Shown piece after piece: positions 12,031 to 22,995 of a stretch of DNA of 64,000 bases. Source of the stretch: Riptortus pedestris (Eukaryota; Arthropoda; Insecta; Hemiptera; Alydidae); assembly GCA_019009955.1 (NCBI GenBank), contig CM032231.1, forward strand, positions 38,802,001 through 38,866,000. The letters are read 5' to 3'. Under the pieces are notes generated by a model. The model ran no database searches. It was not told the DNA's origin and was given only the letters and a program-made list of their open reading frames with translations. Numbering within the stretch: the stretch's first letter is position 1; each line of letters starts with the position of its first letter. The position numbers and the translations under genes are program-made.

Positions 12031-13164
12031 AACCTGTTTATAAAATTTATATTTAAGCACATTCATAAAATTAAATAGAAGAATATAGGTATATGAACTG
12101 TGTGGGAACACACATAGGTATTATGAAAACCAGGACGATTTTATTTTGAAATCTACAAAAGACATCAATGCATAGAAATAGAGTACTACCTCACTGTAGT
12201 AACTTATAGTGTTATTGTTTTAATTGTCTCAAAATAAAAACCATTGGCTCAAAATCTTTTACATGTCACATGGTTTTGGTGGTAGGCCCATATACGACTA
12301 TAAAAAAACATACTTCGATTCTGTGTTTATCACTTAGTAGAAGCCTAATTCAAGTAATAAGTTGTATTTATAATTGGAAATAACATCTATCAAAACTCAA
12401 GAAATATGTTTATATTGTGGAATAGCTAATATTAAAGAAATTTTAATATTAGCTATTCTGGGAATGAAAATTTTTCCCTTGAGTAGAAGTGTGAGTTGCA
12501 GAAAATTAACAAAATTACTGTTGATATTTCTGCTCCAGCCAAATATACATGTAGATCTACAATTATAGGAAATGACTTATTGTAATTATAGTTTCATTAG
12601 AATTATATATAAACACAAATATAAACGCACTATCTCTCATTTTGGCTCTTAAACACACACTCACAAGTAGTATAGAATCCTCAAAGACTTATATAGAACC
12701 CAAGAGACGCTGTGACAGTCGTATATTGTTGTTTCATATTTAGCTTTATCAATAGTGCAAGTGTTATTTCATGTTTTATAATTTCAATGATCGAGGTGTA
12801 GTTTCGGAGGACATGTTTTAAAGAAGAATTATCTGTTGTCGACACCGCTTGAGTTCCATGTGCTATTAAATGAAATGAACAAAACGTTTGACTTCACTCC
12901 ATTTAAAATTAATCCATTCGAATGTGATATACACACAACACGTTATAGGACAAACAAAAACAGTCACAGGACTAAATTTATAGATATTTTAGGGTAAACA
13001 AGGTTATTTACAAATATTACATGTCTCTGACAGGATGGGGAAATTTGTAATATTTTGTTTTCGCCCCCTCTAAATCCTCGTTCCCTCACCATTAGAGGAT
13101 ATCAATCAAAGCGTGAGTTTCTAAAAATGATGATCCACCATGGGACTTATTGTTATTACAAGAA
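12031..13164. other. Unassigned stretch with one perfect hairpin
   Basis: AT-rich with no recognised element. It holds the 16-bp perfect stem at 12421-12457 listed separately. Confidence 0.5.
12421..12457. repeat. Perfect 16-bp inverted repeat, 5-nt loop
   Basis: The arm AATAGCTAATATTAAA (12421-12436) pairs with 12442-12457 without mismatch; the loop is GAAAT. The stem does not extend outwards, which makes a microRNA precursor unlikely. Confidence 0.85.
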
Positions 13165-13745
13165 TTCCGTCACGCAGGGGCTGCGTAAACTAAGCAGAAT
13201 TCCGACGTGAAGTTATACAATAGAGAAATCTCCATACGAGAGCCGAACAGTTGCGGCAAAGGGCCGAACTAGCTTTTGGCGGGAGTAGCTGGGCTGGGTT
13301 CAGTCATCCGTTATCGGCCCTCAATTAATAAAAGTGCAAATATCTCGGTTAATATTCAAGATAGAGCATAAATGTATAGAACAATATTTATAGTAAATTC
13401 AATTTACCATAAGATTGGTTCTATACATTTTTTTTATCCGACGTATGGTAACGGAGATATTTCGAATTTTCGAAAATCTCCCCCTCTCCCACTGGTCCGA
13501 TTTCAGCCATTAACGAACTTGATCTGTCTTTTTGCATAAAACGTTTAAATATCGAGTTTTGTAACGATCAAACAAAAATTGCGACCGCTAGAGCGTTATC
13601 AGACAAATATATATATATATAATTTTGAACGGACGTCATTTTCGTCATCTCCTGGGTAGGATCGATGGACATTTGAAGAAATTTTTCGAAAATCGCGTCA
13701 TGAGTACGACCTCAATACCTAATTTCTCTTAAGGGAAATCTGCTA
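13165..13745 (-). mobile_element. HINE-like element, copy 7 (complete)
   Basis: A 581-bp copy with all parts: 3' hairpin, agcttttggcggg module, core, short (TA)n near 13607-13621, and terminal palindrome ending TCTGCTA before AAA. It is a good reference for the short subfamily. Confidence 0.9.
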
Positions 13746-14262
13746 AAACAACCTAAGCTAAAGCTTTAGCCTCATGCCGTTACAGTAAATAATTGATTTA
13801 TGAATAGGAGGGGAAAAAAAACAACCTAAATATTGCTGGCAACCCTCACGATTTGGGAGGTAAATAGTGTTAGGGTTGATTCATGACGTCATAGCGCAGC
13901 AAAAAGTGTCCCGTGACAAGCCACCTCTATTTCTGCTAATCAATTGGGGGTTTACGGTTAACTTATTTGTCGCGGGCCATTTCCCCCGGCCCCTATAGAG
14001 GGCTCTGTCAACAACTTATTTCTTCCAATAGATTGCTTTAATCTTTAATGAAAATCCTACAGAGATTACATTTTCTCAGGCTCAATTGAGTGGCATGGAC
14101 ATTTAACCTTTCCCTGCTATATATACCACTCTACAATTAAATTGTATTCATTTTTAAATTATATTTGTAGTACATGCACGCACACTTCCGCCTGTCAATT
14201 TGTTGTTTTCAAAGTTTTTCTTTCCTTCACTACATGTGTATTCTAACTCTAACAATAGCAAG

Positions 14263-14263
<1 letters not shown>
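13746..14263. other. Unassigned
   Basis: A modest GC-rich patch at 13900-14010; otherwise AT-rich. No element or gene recognised. Confidence 0.4.

Positions 14264-14350
<87 letters not shown>
14264..14350. repeat. (CA)n-(TA)n compound microsatellite
   Basis: A CA run changes into a TA run that abuts the BEL 5' LTR. The same type of sequence (CA then TA) resumes after the 3' LTR, so the retrotransposon inserted into this microsatellite. Confidence 0.95.
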
Positions 14351-14354
<4 letters not shown>

Positions 14355-15200
14355 GAGGACGACATATTTTGTTTTTGTGTCCCCTCTTTAATTTTAAGTT
14401 AGAGTAAATAATGCTCTTCTATATTATAAACCTAGCATTAAGTAATGCAACATTAATAGATTTAGTACGGGTAGCTGCCACGCGAGGGCAGCACCAGACA
14501 GAGGCTACCCGGGCGAGAGAGAGAGGGAGCGTGAGGGAGAGAGAGAGACAGAGATAGAGCCAGGGGCCAGGCTAATCCCCAAAACATTCTTATCGCCGAT
14601 TTTTCAAGCTGTAACCAAGCTAGCAGTTCTGCCTAGACCTTCACCAAGGCTACATCTACTCAGTCAGTTCTCATCGGCCCAGCTGCCATATCACTTCTCA
14701 TCGGCCCAGCTGCCGCATCATCTCATCATTTCTCCTCGGCCCAGCTGCCGCATCATCTCATCACTTCTCATCGGCCCAGCTGCCGCATCATCTCATCACT
14801 TCTCATCGGCCCAGCTGCCGCATCATCTCATCACTTCTCATCGGCCCAGCTGCCGCATCCACTCATCACTTCTCCTCGGCCCAGCTGCCGCATTCTCTCT
14901 CTCTCTGTCTTCAGATAAGATATTATTATTATTTGTTAAGAGCGCATTAGTTGGCCAATTAGTGTATAATATAATATTAAGTTTTATCATCATTAATTTC
15001 AAAGGGTTTAATTTTTTGTTATGTTATTTTGTCTATCTCACATGAGAAGAGGATTATTATTTTAATCATTAAATTATTAATGCCCTACATTTTAGTTATT
15101 TTCTTAGAGGTTTCCCCCTTTCTCTGCTGCGACCAGCTATTTTATTTCTAGACGTGCCTGGTACTCAACCTCTCTATTGCGAGAGACAGGCCGGCCGTCA
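14351..15200 (+). mobile_element. BEL/Pao 5' LTR
   Basis: 850 bp, from TGTCGAGGACGACA (a small terminal hairpin) to GGCCGGCCGTCA. It is nearly identical to 19753-20742. It contains a GA-rich patch near 14513-14558 and a 35-bp tandem block at about 14668-14893 with seven CGGCCCAGCTGCC units. The few substitutions against the 3' LTR (for example near 14600, 14945 and at the terminal TCA/ACA) indicate a fairly recent insertion. Confidence 0.93.
14668..14893 (+). repeat. 35-bp tandem repeat in the 5' LTR, 7 units
   Basis: Units contain CGGCCCAGCTGCC followed by CATCATCTCATCACTTCT. The first unit is short, and two units carry CTCGG instead of ATCGG. The 3' LTR has 11 such units. Confidence 0.93.
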
Positions 15201-15202
15201 CC

Positions 15203-15221
15203 ATTTGGTCCTCCGAGCGTG
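15203..15221 (+). promoter_or_regulatory. Putative primer-binding site of the BEL element
   Basis: ATTTGGTCCTCCGAGCGTGG-like sequence lies 2-3 nt after the 5' LTR, the expected position for tRNA-primed minus-strand synthesis. Several BEL elements carry a similar TTTGGTCC-type site (from memory). The tRNA was not identified. Confidence 0.6.
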
Positions 15222-15409
15222 GATTGCAGCAGTTAAGGACTACAACATTATTATTAATTTTTTTTTGAGCCTTTATTTATGTATTATTTTTATGTTTGTG
15301 TATTCCACAATATATTCCACAGGTTCGCCTCACATGACGCCCACTGGGTTTAAGCATTAATTTATTTGATATTTTATTTCATTTTTCTCGTTTTAACATA
15401 TCTTATAAC

Positions 15410-18400
15410 ATGGATAAACTGGATTCAGAAACTGTGGCCCAAATTAACGTCCTGAAGTCAAAACTTCGTGATACCACAGCAGAAATAAAAGGGATACTGG
15501 ACCAAGGCCGACTAATAGCCAAAGATGCCACTCAACTTTTCTTATTTAAGGGTATGTTCCGCGAGCTGAAGCCATGCTTTGACTGCTTCAAAGATACATG
15601 GCAGAAGCTGCTGGAAGCCCACTCGGCAGCAAACATCTCTGCCTCATTTCCAAGCGAGAATGAGGAGAAATTGCACACAGCGGCGAAGCGGTATTATTAT
15701 GAGGCCTGTGCAATTTATGAATCGCACATGAACCCAACTCCTGTTTCTGCTCCCTTAACCCATAATTCAGAGGCTAACGTGAGTGCGTTCGCGGGTATAT
15801 CTCTAAATGAGTCCCGATCTGTCCGAGCGCGCCTCCCACAGATCAACCTCCCTGATTTCTCAGGAAACCAGGGCGAATGGCCACTCTTCCGGGACACATT
15901 TGTCTCCCTGATACATGACGAGCCTAGCTTGTCCAACATTGAAAAATTTCATTTTTTAGTTTCATGTTTGAGAGGCCCCGCTCTTTCTCTGATCCGAAGT
16001 GTTCCTCTGATGGACTCCAATTACGAACAGGCTTGGAAAATCTTGAAGGAGAATTACGATGACAAGAGACGCCTCCCCGGAAACTATTTGAAGACTATTT
16101 TAAATTATGTTCCGTTCAGGAGCAGGCCAACTGCCAACAGCCTTAAGCATTTCATTACAGTCGTTCTGGAGAGCGTCTCCGCTTTTAAGCAGCTAGGAAT
16201 CAAAGACGCGGATGACTTTATCTTATCCTATCTGGTACATAGATGCCTGGATCCAGCAACGCGGAAGGATTTTGAAAGGGAAGTAGCTCACCTTGAGTTT
16301 CCTCCATTCGAGCGGTTAGTGACCTTCATAAAGGCGGAGTGGAAAACTTTGGACTTGACGACCGACGATTACAAGAATCCTCCGGTCCCGCAGCCTTCTC
16401 TAAACCATTCCAAGGATTCCACGATCGCTAATCGTAGGTTCAAACAAGGTTACATGAACAAGAAGCTCGATACTTCGCTTTTCGTCGATGAAGAAGACGG
16501 GATTTCTGGCAATCGCTCATCTTCAAAGAAACAGACGACTAAAGGCTCAGGATTCCTTCGGCTCAGCTGTCCGGTTTGCAAGGCTCAGCACAACCTTTAC
16601 CAGTGCTCTACGTTCCGCAGTTCTTCCCCAGGGGAAAGAAGAACGTTGTTGAAGTCATTGTCTGGCAGCCTAAACTGTTTATCACAAACACATAAAGTTA
16701 ATGTCTGCCCATCGGAGAGGAGATGTCAGAATTGTGGAGAGAAACATCATTCCTGGCTCCATATCCCCACTACTGGCAACGCTTCACCGACGGAAGGATC
16801 TAAAAGTCAGGTAGCTGCATTAGGTGGCATGTCACGCTCCGGAGAGGTCATTTTGGGTACTGCCGTGGCTAGGATGATGGACGCACAAGGGCGTTTCCAA
16901 AACGTAAGAGTAGTCACTGATGCCGGAAGCCAACATTCCTTCATTACTAAGAGATGCGCCTCCCGGCTTGGCCTCAAAATTCAAGCTTCTGCCCCGATTG
17001 TCGCCGGAATAGGACGAGTGCAATATCCCAAGGCACATGGGACACTCTCATGTACTCTCCGGCCGCGCTGTAGCACCGAAGAGTTTTGCACTGAAGCCAT
17101 TGTAGTGTCTGACATTACTGGACTCCTCCCACATTCAAGGCTTCCTTTCGAGATGCATCAACACCTAGGCGCTTTCGAATTGGCAGATCCAACATATTGG
17201 AAACCACAAGAGGTAGATTTGCTCCTAGGTGCTGAAATTTATTTCGATTTGATCACGGGGGCACCCATAAGCATCAACGAACATCTGCCCAAGCTCGTCC
17301 CATCGAAATTTGGACACATCGTTGTGGGAAGATGTAGCACTCTGCCCTACAAGGGTGATCATCAGGTATCACTATTTGTAAAAACCCAGCCAGAAATTTC
17401 CAATGTGATGCCAAGGTTTTGGGAACTCGAGGAAATTCCCAAGAAGAGGATTCTTTCTGAGGAGGAAGCTGCATGTGAGGAGCATTTTCTGTCCACTCAC
17501 TATCGCCTTCCTAGTGGACGTTATGTAATGGCTTTGCCATTCAAATCCAGCATCAGCCAGTTGGAGAATCCACGGGCACAAGCTTTCAGCCGCTTCTTCA
17601 ACCTTGAACAAAAACTTTCTCGTCGTCCTGGTTTCAAAGACAAATATGTCAAATTCATGGATGAATGTTTGGAGTTGGGCCATATGCAAGAGGCGCAGAC
17701 GGCCACAAAGTATTTGATTCCGCATCACGCTGTCTCAAGGGTCGAAAATGACAAGACGAAAATACGGGTGGTCTTCGATGCTTCTTGCCAGGGTCAGAAT
17801 GGCTCTCTCAATGATCATCTCATGGTGGGTCCTAAGTTGCAAAGGGACGTATCGGACATCGTGATTGGGTTCAGAGTTTACCCTGTAGTGCTCGTTGCCG
17901 ACATCGTCAAGATGTATAGGCAGATTTTGGTTCGACCCGAAGGCAGGCCCTACCAACACATTCTGTGGCGATCAGATCCCCAGGAAGAGCTGGCTACCAT
18001 GGAGCTCAACACCGTCACATACGGGGAGAATTCCTCAGCGTTTTTAGCAATCAGGACGTTGCATCAGTTAGTCGAAGACGAGGGACATCGTTACCCTCTC
18101 GCTGCTAAGGTGGTAAAGCGCTGTAGCTATATGGACGACTTCGTAACTGGTGCCAATTCTATTGAAGAAGCGGTGCAGCTCCAGGATGAGTTAGTGAGCT
18201 TTCTACGGTTAGGAGGTTTCGAGCTAGGGAAATGGAAGAGCAACAGTTCAAGACTTCTTCCGGAGACTTCAGAAGAATCCGTACTTTCGCTATCTGGAAA
18301 CGACGACGGAGGGTGCAAGATCCTCGGTCTAAAATGGTTCGCCACTTCAGACGTCTTTACCTTCGACGTGGACAAGCCAACAACTCCACTTACGAAGAGG

Positions 18401-19705
18401 GGCATTCTCTCCACCATAGCCCGCATTTATGACCCTCTTGGGTTTTTAGCGCCAGTGGTATTCAAGGCTAAGACACTGCTGCAGGATGTCTGGCACGCTA
18501 AATGCGATTGGGATGAGCAGATTCCCTCGCATCTTGGGTCCACCTGGTCGTCTTTTGCCGCCGAATTACCCAGTCTCGCTAACGTGAAGATTCCACGACA
18601 CATTCGCCTACCTGACTCCTCAGCATCAATCGATTTGATCGGTTTCTCGGACGCCTCCCAGAGAGGATATGCTGCAGTACTCTTCATGAGAGTCTCTGTA
18701 GAAGATGCGTCGCAAACGTATCTGCTTAAAGCGAAAAGTAAACTCGCTCCCATGAAACTGACGTCCATCCCAAGGTTGGAGTTATGTCGGGCTCTTCTTC
18801 TTGCCCAGCAGCTAGAGTCTTGCAGGAATATACTGGAAGAGCTCAAAATCCGACAATTTTTTTTATACCTGTGTCTCTTTATTTGTACGGTTACCAAGGC
18901 CGTGCATTTGGAGGTCGTCTCCAGTTGCTCCACGGAGGCTTTCATGGCCGCACTCCACAGACTTATTTCCAGGAGAGGTAGACCTCGGCACATTTATTCG
19001 GATTGCGGTACGAACTTTGTAAGGGCGTCCACCAAATTAAAGAAATTTGTGGCATGGTACAAATCAGAGCCAGTTCCACAATTTGTCCATGATTTCTCTG
19101 CCCAGAGAGAAATTCAATGGCATTTTAACCCTCCTCATTCACCGCATTTCGGAGGAATCTGGGAGGCCGAGATAAAGAGTGCGAAGAACCTGCTAAGTAA
19201 GAACCTTGCAAACACCCCACTTACTTATGAGGAGTTAGCTACGCCCTTTTGCAGGATTGAAGCCGTTATGAATTCACGAGCTCTATGTCCCTTGGACGAG
19301 GAACCGGCAACCATGGAGTGTTTGACACCTGGTCACTTCTTAGTTGGGCGCGCATTAACGGCCCTGTCAGAAACTTCTCTAGCCGGCTTGAATGAGGGCC
19401 GGCTCAGACGCTGGCAGCTCGTACAACAGAGGGTCCAGCATTTCTGGTCACAATGGAAAACTAGGTACCTGCACGATCTGCAACAGCGGCAAAAATGGAC
19501 AACTCCGCGTCCCAACCTGGAGGTCGGCGACCTGGTGATCTTAAAGGACTCAATTACGCCTCCCACTAGGTGGCCATTGGCTCGGGTGATTGCCACGCAT
19601 CCAGGAACGGATGGCATTGTACGGGTCGTCACCATCCGGACTCCTACCGGAACTTACAAAAGGCCAGTGGTAAAGGTCGTCCCACTGCTTTTGCCCAACG
19701 ATTAA
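15410..19705 (+). CDS. BEL/Pao Gag-Pol polyprotein, 1431 aa, internally deleted
   Basis: Single frame from ATG 15410 to TAA 19703-19705; the start fits because the preceding 5' leader (15201-15409) has no long frame. Order: coiled-coil-like Gag start; Gag domain with the LPQINLPDFSGN motif (about 135-290); two cysteine/histidine knuckles (from C387, and CQNCGEKHH); aspartic protease with D504 in VTDAGSQ; reverse transcriptase with YMDD at 907-910; RNase H start with D1081 in FSDAS; integrase core with D1198 (SDCGTNF) and E1252 (GGIWEAE); BEL C-terminal domain. Around residue 1147 the frame jumps from early RNase H directly into mid-integrase. The RNase H remainder, the integrase zinc-binding domain and the first catalytic aspartate are missing. 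BEL polyproteins are usually several hundred residues longer, so this copy probably cannot integrate by itself. GC content is clearly above its surroundings. Confidence 0.95.
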   Translation: MDKLDSETVAQINVLKSKLRDTTAEIKGILDQGRLIAKDATQLFLFKGMFRELKPCFDCFKDTWQKLLEAHSAANISASFPSENEEKLHTAAKRYYYEACAIYESHMNPTPVSAPLTHNSEANVSAFAGISLNESRSVRARLPQINLPDFSGNQGEWPLFRDTFVSLIHDEPSLSNIEKFHFLVSCLRGPALSLIRSVPLMDSNYEQAWKILKENYDDKRRLPGNYLKTILNYVPFRSRPTANSLKHFITVVLESVSAFKQLGIKDADDFILSYLVHRCLDPATRKDFEREVAHLEFPPFERLVTFIKAEWKTLDLTTDDYKNPPVPQPSLNHSKDSTIANRRFKQGYMNKKLDTSLFVDEEDGISGNRSSSKKQTTKGSGFLRLSCPVCKAQHNLYQCSTFRSSSPGERRTLLKSLSGSLNCLSQTHKVNVCPSERRCQNCGEKHHSWLHIPTTGNASPTEGSKSQVAALGGMSRSGEVILGTAVARMMDAQGRFQNVRVVTDAGSQHSFITKRCASRLGLKIQASAPIVAGIGRVQYPKAHGTLSCTLRPRCSTEEFCTEAIVVSDITGLLPHSRLPFEMHQHLGAFELADPTYWKPQEVDLLLGAEIYFDLITGAPISINEHLPKLVPSKFGHIVVGRCSTLPYKGDHQVSLFVKTQPEISNVMPRFWELEEIPKKRILSEEEAACEEHFLSTHYRLPSGRYVMALPFKSSISQLENPRAQAFSRFFNLEQKLSRRPGFKDKYVKFMDECLELGHMQEAQTATKYLIPHHAVSRVENDKTKIRVVFDASCQGQNGSLNDHLMVGPKLQRDVSDIVIGFRVYPVVLVADIVKMYRQILVRPEGRPYQHILWRSDPQEELATMELNTVTYGENSSAFLAIRTLHQLVEDEGHRYPLAAKVVKRCSYMDDFVTGANSIEEAVQLQDELVSFLRLGGFELGKWKSNSSRLLPETSEESVLSLSGNDDGGCKILGLKWFATSDVFTFDVDKPTTPLTKRGILSTIARIYDPLGFLAPVVFKAKTLLQDVWHAKCDWDEQIPSHLGSTWSSFAAELPSLANVKIPRHIRLPDSSASIDLIGFSDASQRGYAAVLFMRVSVEDASQTYLLKAKSKLAPMKLTSIPRLELCRALLLAQQLESCRNILEELKIRQFFLYLCLFICTVTKAVHLEVVSSCSTEAFMAALHRLISRRGRPRHIYSDCGTNFVRASTKLKKFVAWYKSEPVPQFVHDFSAQREIQWHFNPPHSPHFGGIWEAEIKSAKNLLSKNLANTPLTYEELATPFCRIEAVMNSRALCPLDEEPATMECLTPGHFLVGRALTALSETSLAGLNEGRLRRWQLVQQRVQHFWSQWKTRYLHDLQQRQKWTTPRPNLEVGDLVILKDSITPPTRWPLARVIATHPGTDGIVRVVTIRTPTGTYKRPVVKVVPLLLPND

Positions 19706-19740
19706 TAGATTAAATAAAGTTTTTCTTTGCATAAAAACTT

Positions 19741-19752
19741 TGGTGGGCGGCA
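19741..19752 (+). promoter_or_regulatory. Polypurine tract of the BEL element
   Basis: The purine-rich tggtgggcggca sits directly before the 3' LTR, where plus-strand priming occurs in LTR retrotransposons. Confidence 0.7.
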
Positions 19753-20741
19753 TGTCGAGGACGACATATTTTGTTTTTGTGTCCCCTCTTTAATTTTAAG
19801 TTAGAGTAAATAATGCTCTTCTATATTATAAACCTAGCATTAAGTAATGCAACATTAATAGATTTAGTACGGGTAGCTGCCACGCGAGGGCAGCACCAGA
19901 CAGAGGCTACCCGGGCGAGAGAGAGAGGGAGCGTGAGGGAGAGAGAGAGACAGAGATAGAGCCAGGGGCCAGGCTAATCCCCAAAACATTCTTATCGCCG
20001 AGTTTTCAAGCTGTAACCAAGCTAGCAGTTCTGCCTAGACCTTCACCAAGGCTACATCTACTCAGTCAGTTCTCATCGGCCCAGCTGCCATATCACTTCT
20101 CATCGGCCCAGCTGCCGCATCATCTCATCACTTCTCATCGGCCCAGCTGCCGCATCATCTCATCACTTCTCATCGGCCCAGCTGCCGCATCATCTCATCA
20201 CTTCTCATCGGCCCAGCTGCCGCATCATCTCATCACTTCTCATCGGCCCAGCTGCCGCATCATCTCATCACTTCTCATCGGCCCAGCTGCCGCATCATCT
20301 CATCACTTCTCATCGGCCCAGCTGCCGCATCATCTCATCACTTCTCATCGGCCCAGCTGCCGCATCATCTCATCACTTCTCATCGGCCCAGCTGCCGCAT
20401 CCTCTCATCACTTCTCCTCGGCCCAGCTGCCGCATTCTCTCTCTCTCTGTCTTCAGATAAGATATTATTATTATTTGTTAAGAGCTCATTAGTTGGCCAA
20501 TTAGTGTATAATATAATATTAAGTTTTATCATCATTAATTTCAAAGGGTTTAATTTTTTGTTATGTTATTTTGTCTATCTCACATGAGAAGAGGATTATT
20601 ATTTTAATCATTAAATTATTAATGCCCTACATTTTAGTTATTTTCTTAGAGGTTTCCCCCTTTCTCTGCTGCGACCAGCTATTTTATTTCTAGACGTGCC
20701 TGGTACTCAACCTCTCTATTGCGAGAGACAGGCCGGCCGAC

Positions 20742-20742
<1 letters not shown>
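19753..20742 (+). mobile_element. BEL/Pao 3' LTR
   Basis: 990 bp, from TGTCGAGGACGACA to GGCCGGCCGACA. It is 140 bp longer than the 5' LTR, exactly four 35-bp units; elsewhere it is almost identical. It runs straight into CAATATATA, resuming the target microsatellite. Confidence 0.93.
20068..20438 (+). repeat. 35-bp tandem repeat in the 3' LTR, 11 units
   Basis: Same unit as in the 5' LTR. The eight internal units 2-9 are uniform, which suggests recent expansion or homogenisation. Confidence 0.93.

Positions 20743-20785
<43 letters not shown>
20743..20785. repeat. (TA)n microsatellite, right flank of BEL
   Basis: An AT run continuing the interrupted target microsatellite. Confidence 0.93.
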
Positions 20786-20786
<1 letters not shown>

Positions 20787-20810
20787 TGTTGTTTGCTTTT
20801 TTGGAGGTGG

Positions 20811-20924
20811 TCCTATAAGGGAAATCAGCTATTTAGGTCGTACTCAAGACGCGATTTTCGAAAATTTCTTCAAATGTCCATCGATCCTACCCAGGAGATG
20901 ACGAAAATGAGGTCCGTTCAAAAT

Positions 20925-20975
<51 letters not shown>

Positions 20976-21231
20976 CGTCTATATATATATATTTGTCTGT
21001 TAACGCTCTAGCAGTCGCAATTTTTGTTTGATCGTTACCTTACTCGATATTTAAACGTTTTATGCAAAAAGACAGATCAAGTTCGTTAATGGCTGAAATC
21101 GGACCAGTCGGAGGTGGGGGAGTTAGAGGGGGGCCGTTTCCGTAATTGTTCTGCTCGCGTACGGAGATTTCTCTATAGTATGACTTCACGTGGGAAATCT
21201 GCTTAGTTTACGCAGCCGCTGCGGGACGGAC
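20811..21231 (+). mobile_element. HINE-like element, copy 8, internally deleted
   Basis: It starts in the palindrome (the outer arm is lost), keeps the tgtccatcgatcctacccagg block, a long (TA)n at 20923-20992 and the core start. It then jumps from the G-rich tract to ccgtttccgtaattg, losing the middle. The 3' hairpin end is intact (one base changed) before a T-run. Confidence 0.85.
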
Positions 21232-21760
21232 TTTTTTAGTTCTCAAACTTTAGTAAATCCTCACTCCTACTAAGGTCATATTTGCAATAGGCTGTTGTAT
21301 CATGAAATACTTAATTCGAAGCCTAAATGCCAAATATTGTTTTCATTGAAATTCTACTGTGTGTCTACATGCAAGTACATTTTGTGATGACTTTAACAAT
21401 TAAGATATTACGTTCTGGGTTCAAAAATAGTTATCAATACCATACTCTATATATAATCGGTTCATTCGAAACTAATCATAATCAGATCATATTCGTTATT
21501 AGCTGAATTCGGATCCGGAATATGGGGGTGGGTTTAGATGGGTGGGGGCGAATTCGAAAATCCATATCCCCGAAACTCTTATAGAATCAAACTTGTTAAA
21601 ATATTTATGTGCTACAATTGTTGCTCTATGAATGTTCTTCTTACTCAAATATTAAGCAAGATATTTGTATTTTATTGTATTCAGCTTTCAGTAAACCCCC
21701 AGTTCCTCTAATCAGATTTTGTTATAGATATTATATATATTTATATAATATGTATATTTT
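21232..21760 (+). repeat. Diverged repeat related to the HINE-like core
   Basis: Landmarks of the family recur in order: ctcctacta, gctgttgtatcatgaa, ccaaatattgttttcattga. A second core-like segment follows (gctgaattcggatcc, G-run, cgaattcgaaaatcc, agaatcaaacttgttaaaat). The same arrangement appears at 28470-28880 and 58240-59792. No terminal structures are preserved. Confidence 0.55.
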
Positions 21761-22599
21761 ATATATATAAATATATATATATATATAAAACAAAATATGC
21801 CAAACGTATATTTTGTACCTCTAATATATAGGCAAGAGTTTCTCAAAGGAACTTGGATCATATACACTCCGATCTCTCCCGCTCCCCCACAATTGCTTTG
21901 ATCTGCCTATTTCGACGAAAAGGTTAGAGGTCTAGGCAGCAATCCTTCCTGGAAACGGCGGTGGTTTAGACTGGAGAAATGGCTTCCTACCGTGAATTTC
22001 AAACTACGAAGATCCTTCCTTTACAGCGTGGCACTTGACAATGGATATATGAACAATAGGGCGGTACATCAATGGATCGTGCCACAGAAGACATGTTGTT
22101 TCTCTACTCAGCCTCAATGAAACTACTTCTAGTTGTTATGAAACAAGTTAATTGCAGGAAACCAGCGCATAATTTCAATTCAAAAGACATTTCCCAAGGA
22201 CGTTCTGATGCTTTATATGTCCCTTATTGTTCGCATTGCTTTGTTACTATTCTCTTTGAATAGAGCAATTTGCAGAAATATATTCTGAATGCATAACGAG
22301 TCATTTTAACATGAAATTAAAATTGCAATTATCTAATATCTTGTCATTTGCTTATTTAAGATAAATAGAGAAATATTTACCAACATCCTAAAAATTGATT
22401 TTATTCTTTGAAATATATTTTTTTACAGTTTGACTGTATGTGATATACGCTTTTTTTGCTTATAACCTTTCAGAAACAGACATTAATTATAATTTAGCGT
22501 GATTCTTGCTTGAATCTTAACTGGTGTATTATATTATGTGAGTTTGAGCCATCTTCTTTTAACGGAAACCTGATGCGAATCGGAGGAGTTGAAATAAAA
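21761..22599. other. Unassigned
   Basis: A short palindromic TA-rich patch at 21725-21788, then more complex DNA to about 22260 with a 63-codon frame that I consider chance. No recognised gene. Confidence 0.4.
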
Positions 22600-22995
22600 G
22601 TCCGTCACGCAGGGGCTGCGTAAACTAAGCAGATTCCCCACGTGAAGTTATACAATAGAGAAATCTCCATACGAGAGCCGCACAGTTACGGAAACGGCCG
22701 AACTAGCTTTTGGCGGGAAACTCACTCGTCCGTTATCGGCCCACTATTAATAAAAATGCAAATATCTCGCTAAATATTCAAGCGTAAATGTATAGAACAA
22801 AATTTATAGTAAATCCGACGTATGGTAACGAAGATATTTCGAATTTTCGAAAATTAATATATATATATATAATTCTGAACGCACCTCATTTTCGTCATCT
22901 CCTGGATAGGATCGATGGACATTTGAAGAAATTTTTCGAAAATCATGTCATGAGTACGACCTCATTACCTGATTTCCCTTAGGGGAAATTCGCTA
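22600..22995 (-). mobile_element. HINE-like element, copy 9, short
   Basis: 396 bp with both ends. The core is shortened: the C-run block is missing and the sequence goes from cgaattttcgaaaatt directly to the short (TA)n. The palindrome ends AATTCGCTA, with small changes. Confidence 0.85.

Noticed and set aside
14174..14407. Frames rich in HTHTHT or IYIYIY
   Set aside because: Pure translations of CA/TA microsatellites; the same applies to 9688-9891, 20719-21011 and 30088-30381.
14668..14893. 35-bp LTR repeat as an independent satellite or CRISPR
   Set aside because: It occurs only inside the two BEL LTRs and has no spacers.
18427..18993. 188-codon minus-strand frame
   Set aside because: Antisense shadow of the BEL Pol frame; no recognisable domain and no independent signals. 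Other frames within 15715-19753 on the minus strand are rejected likewise.
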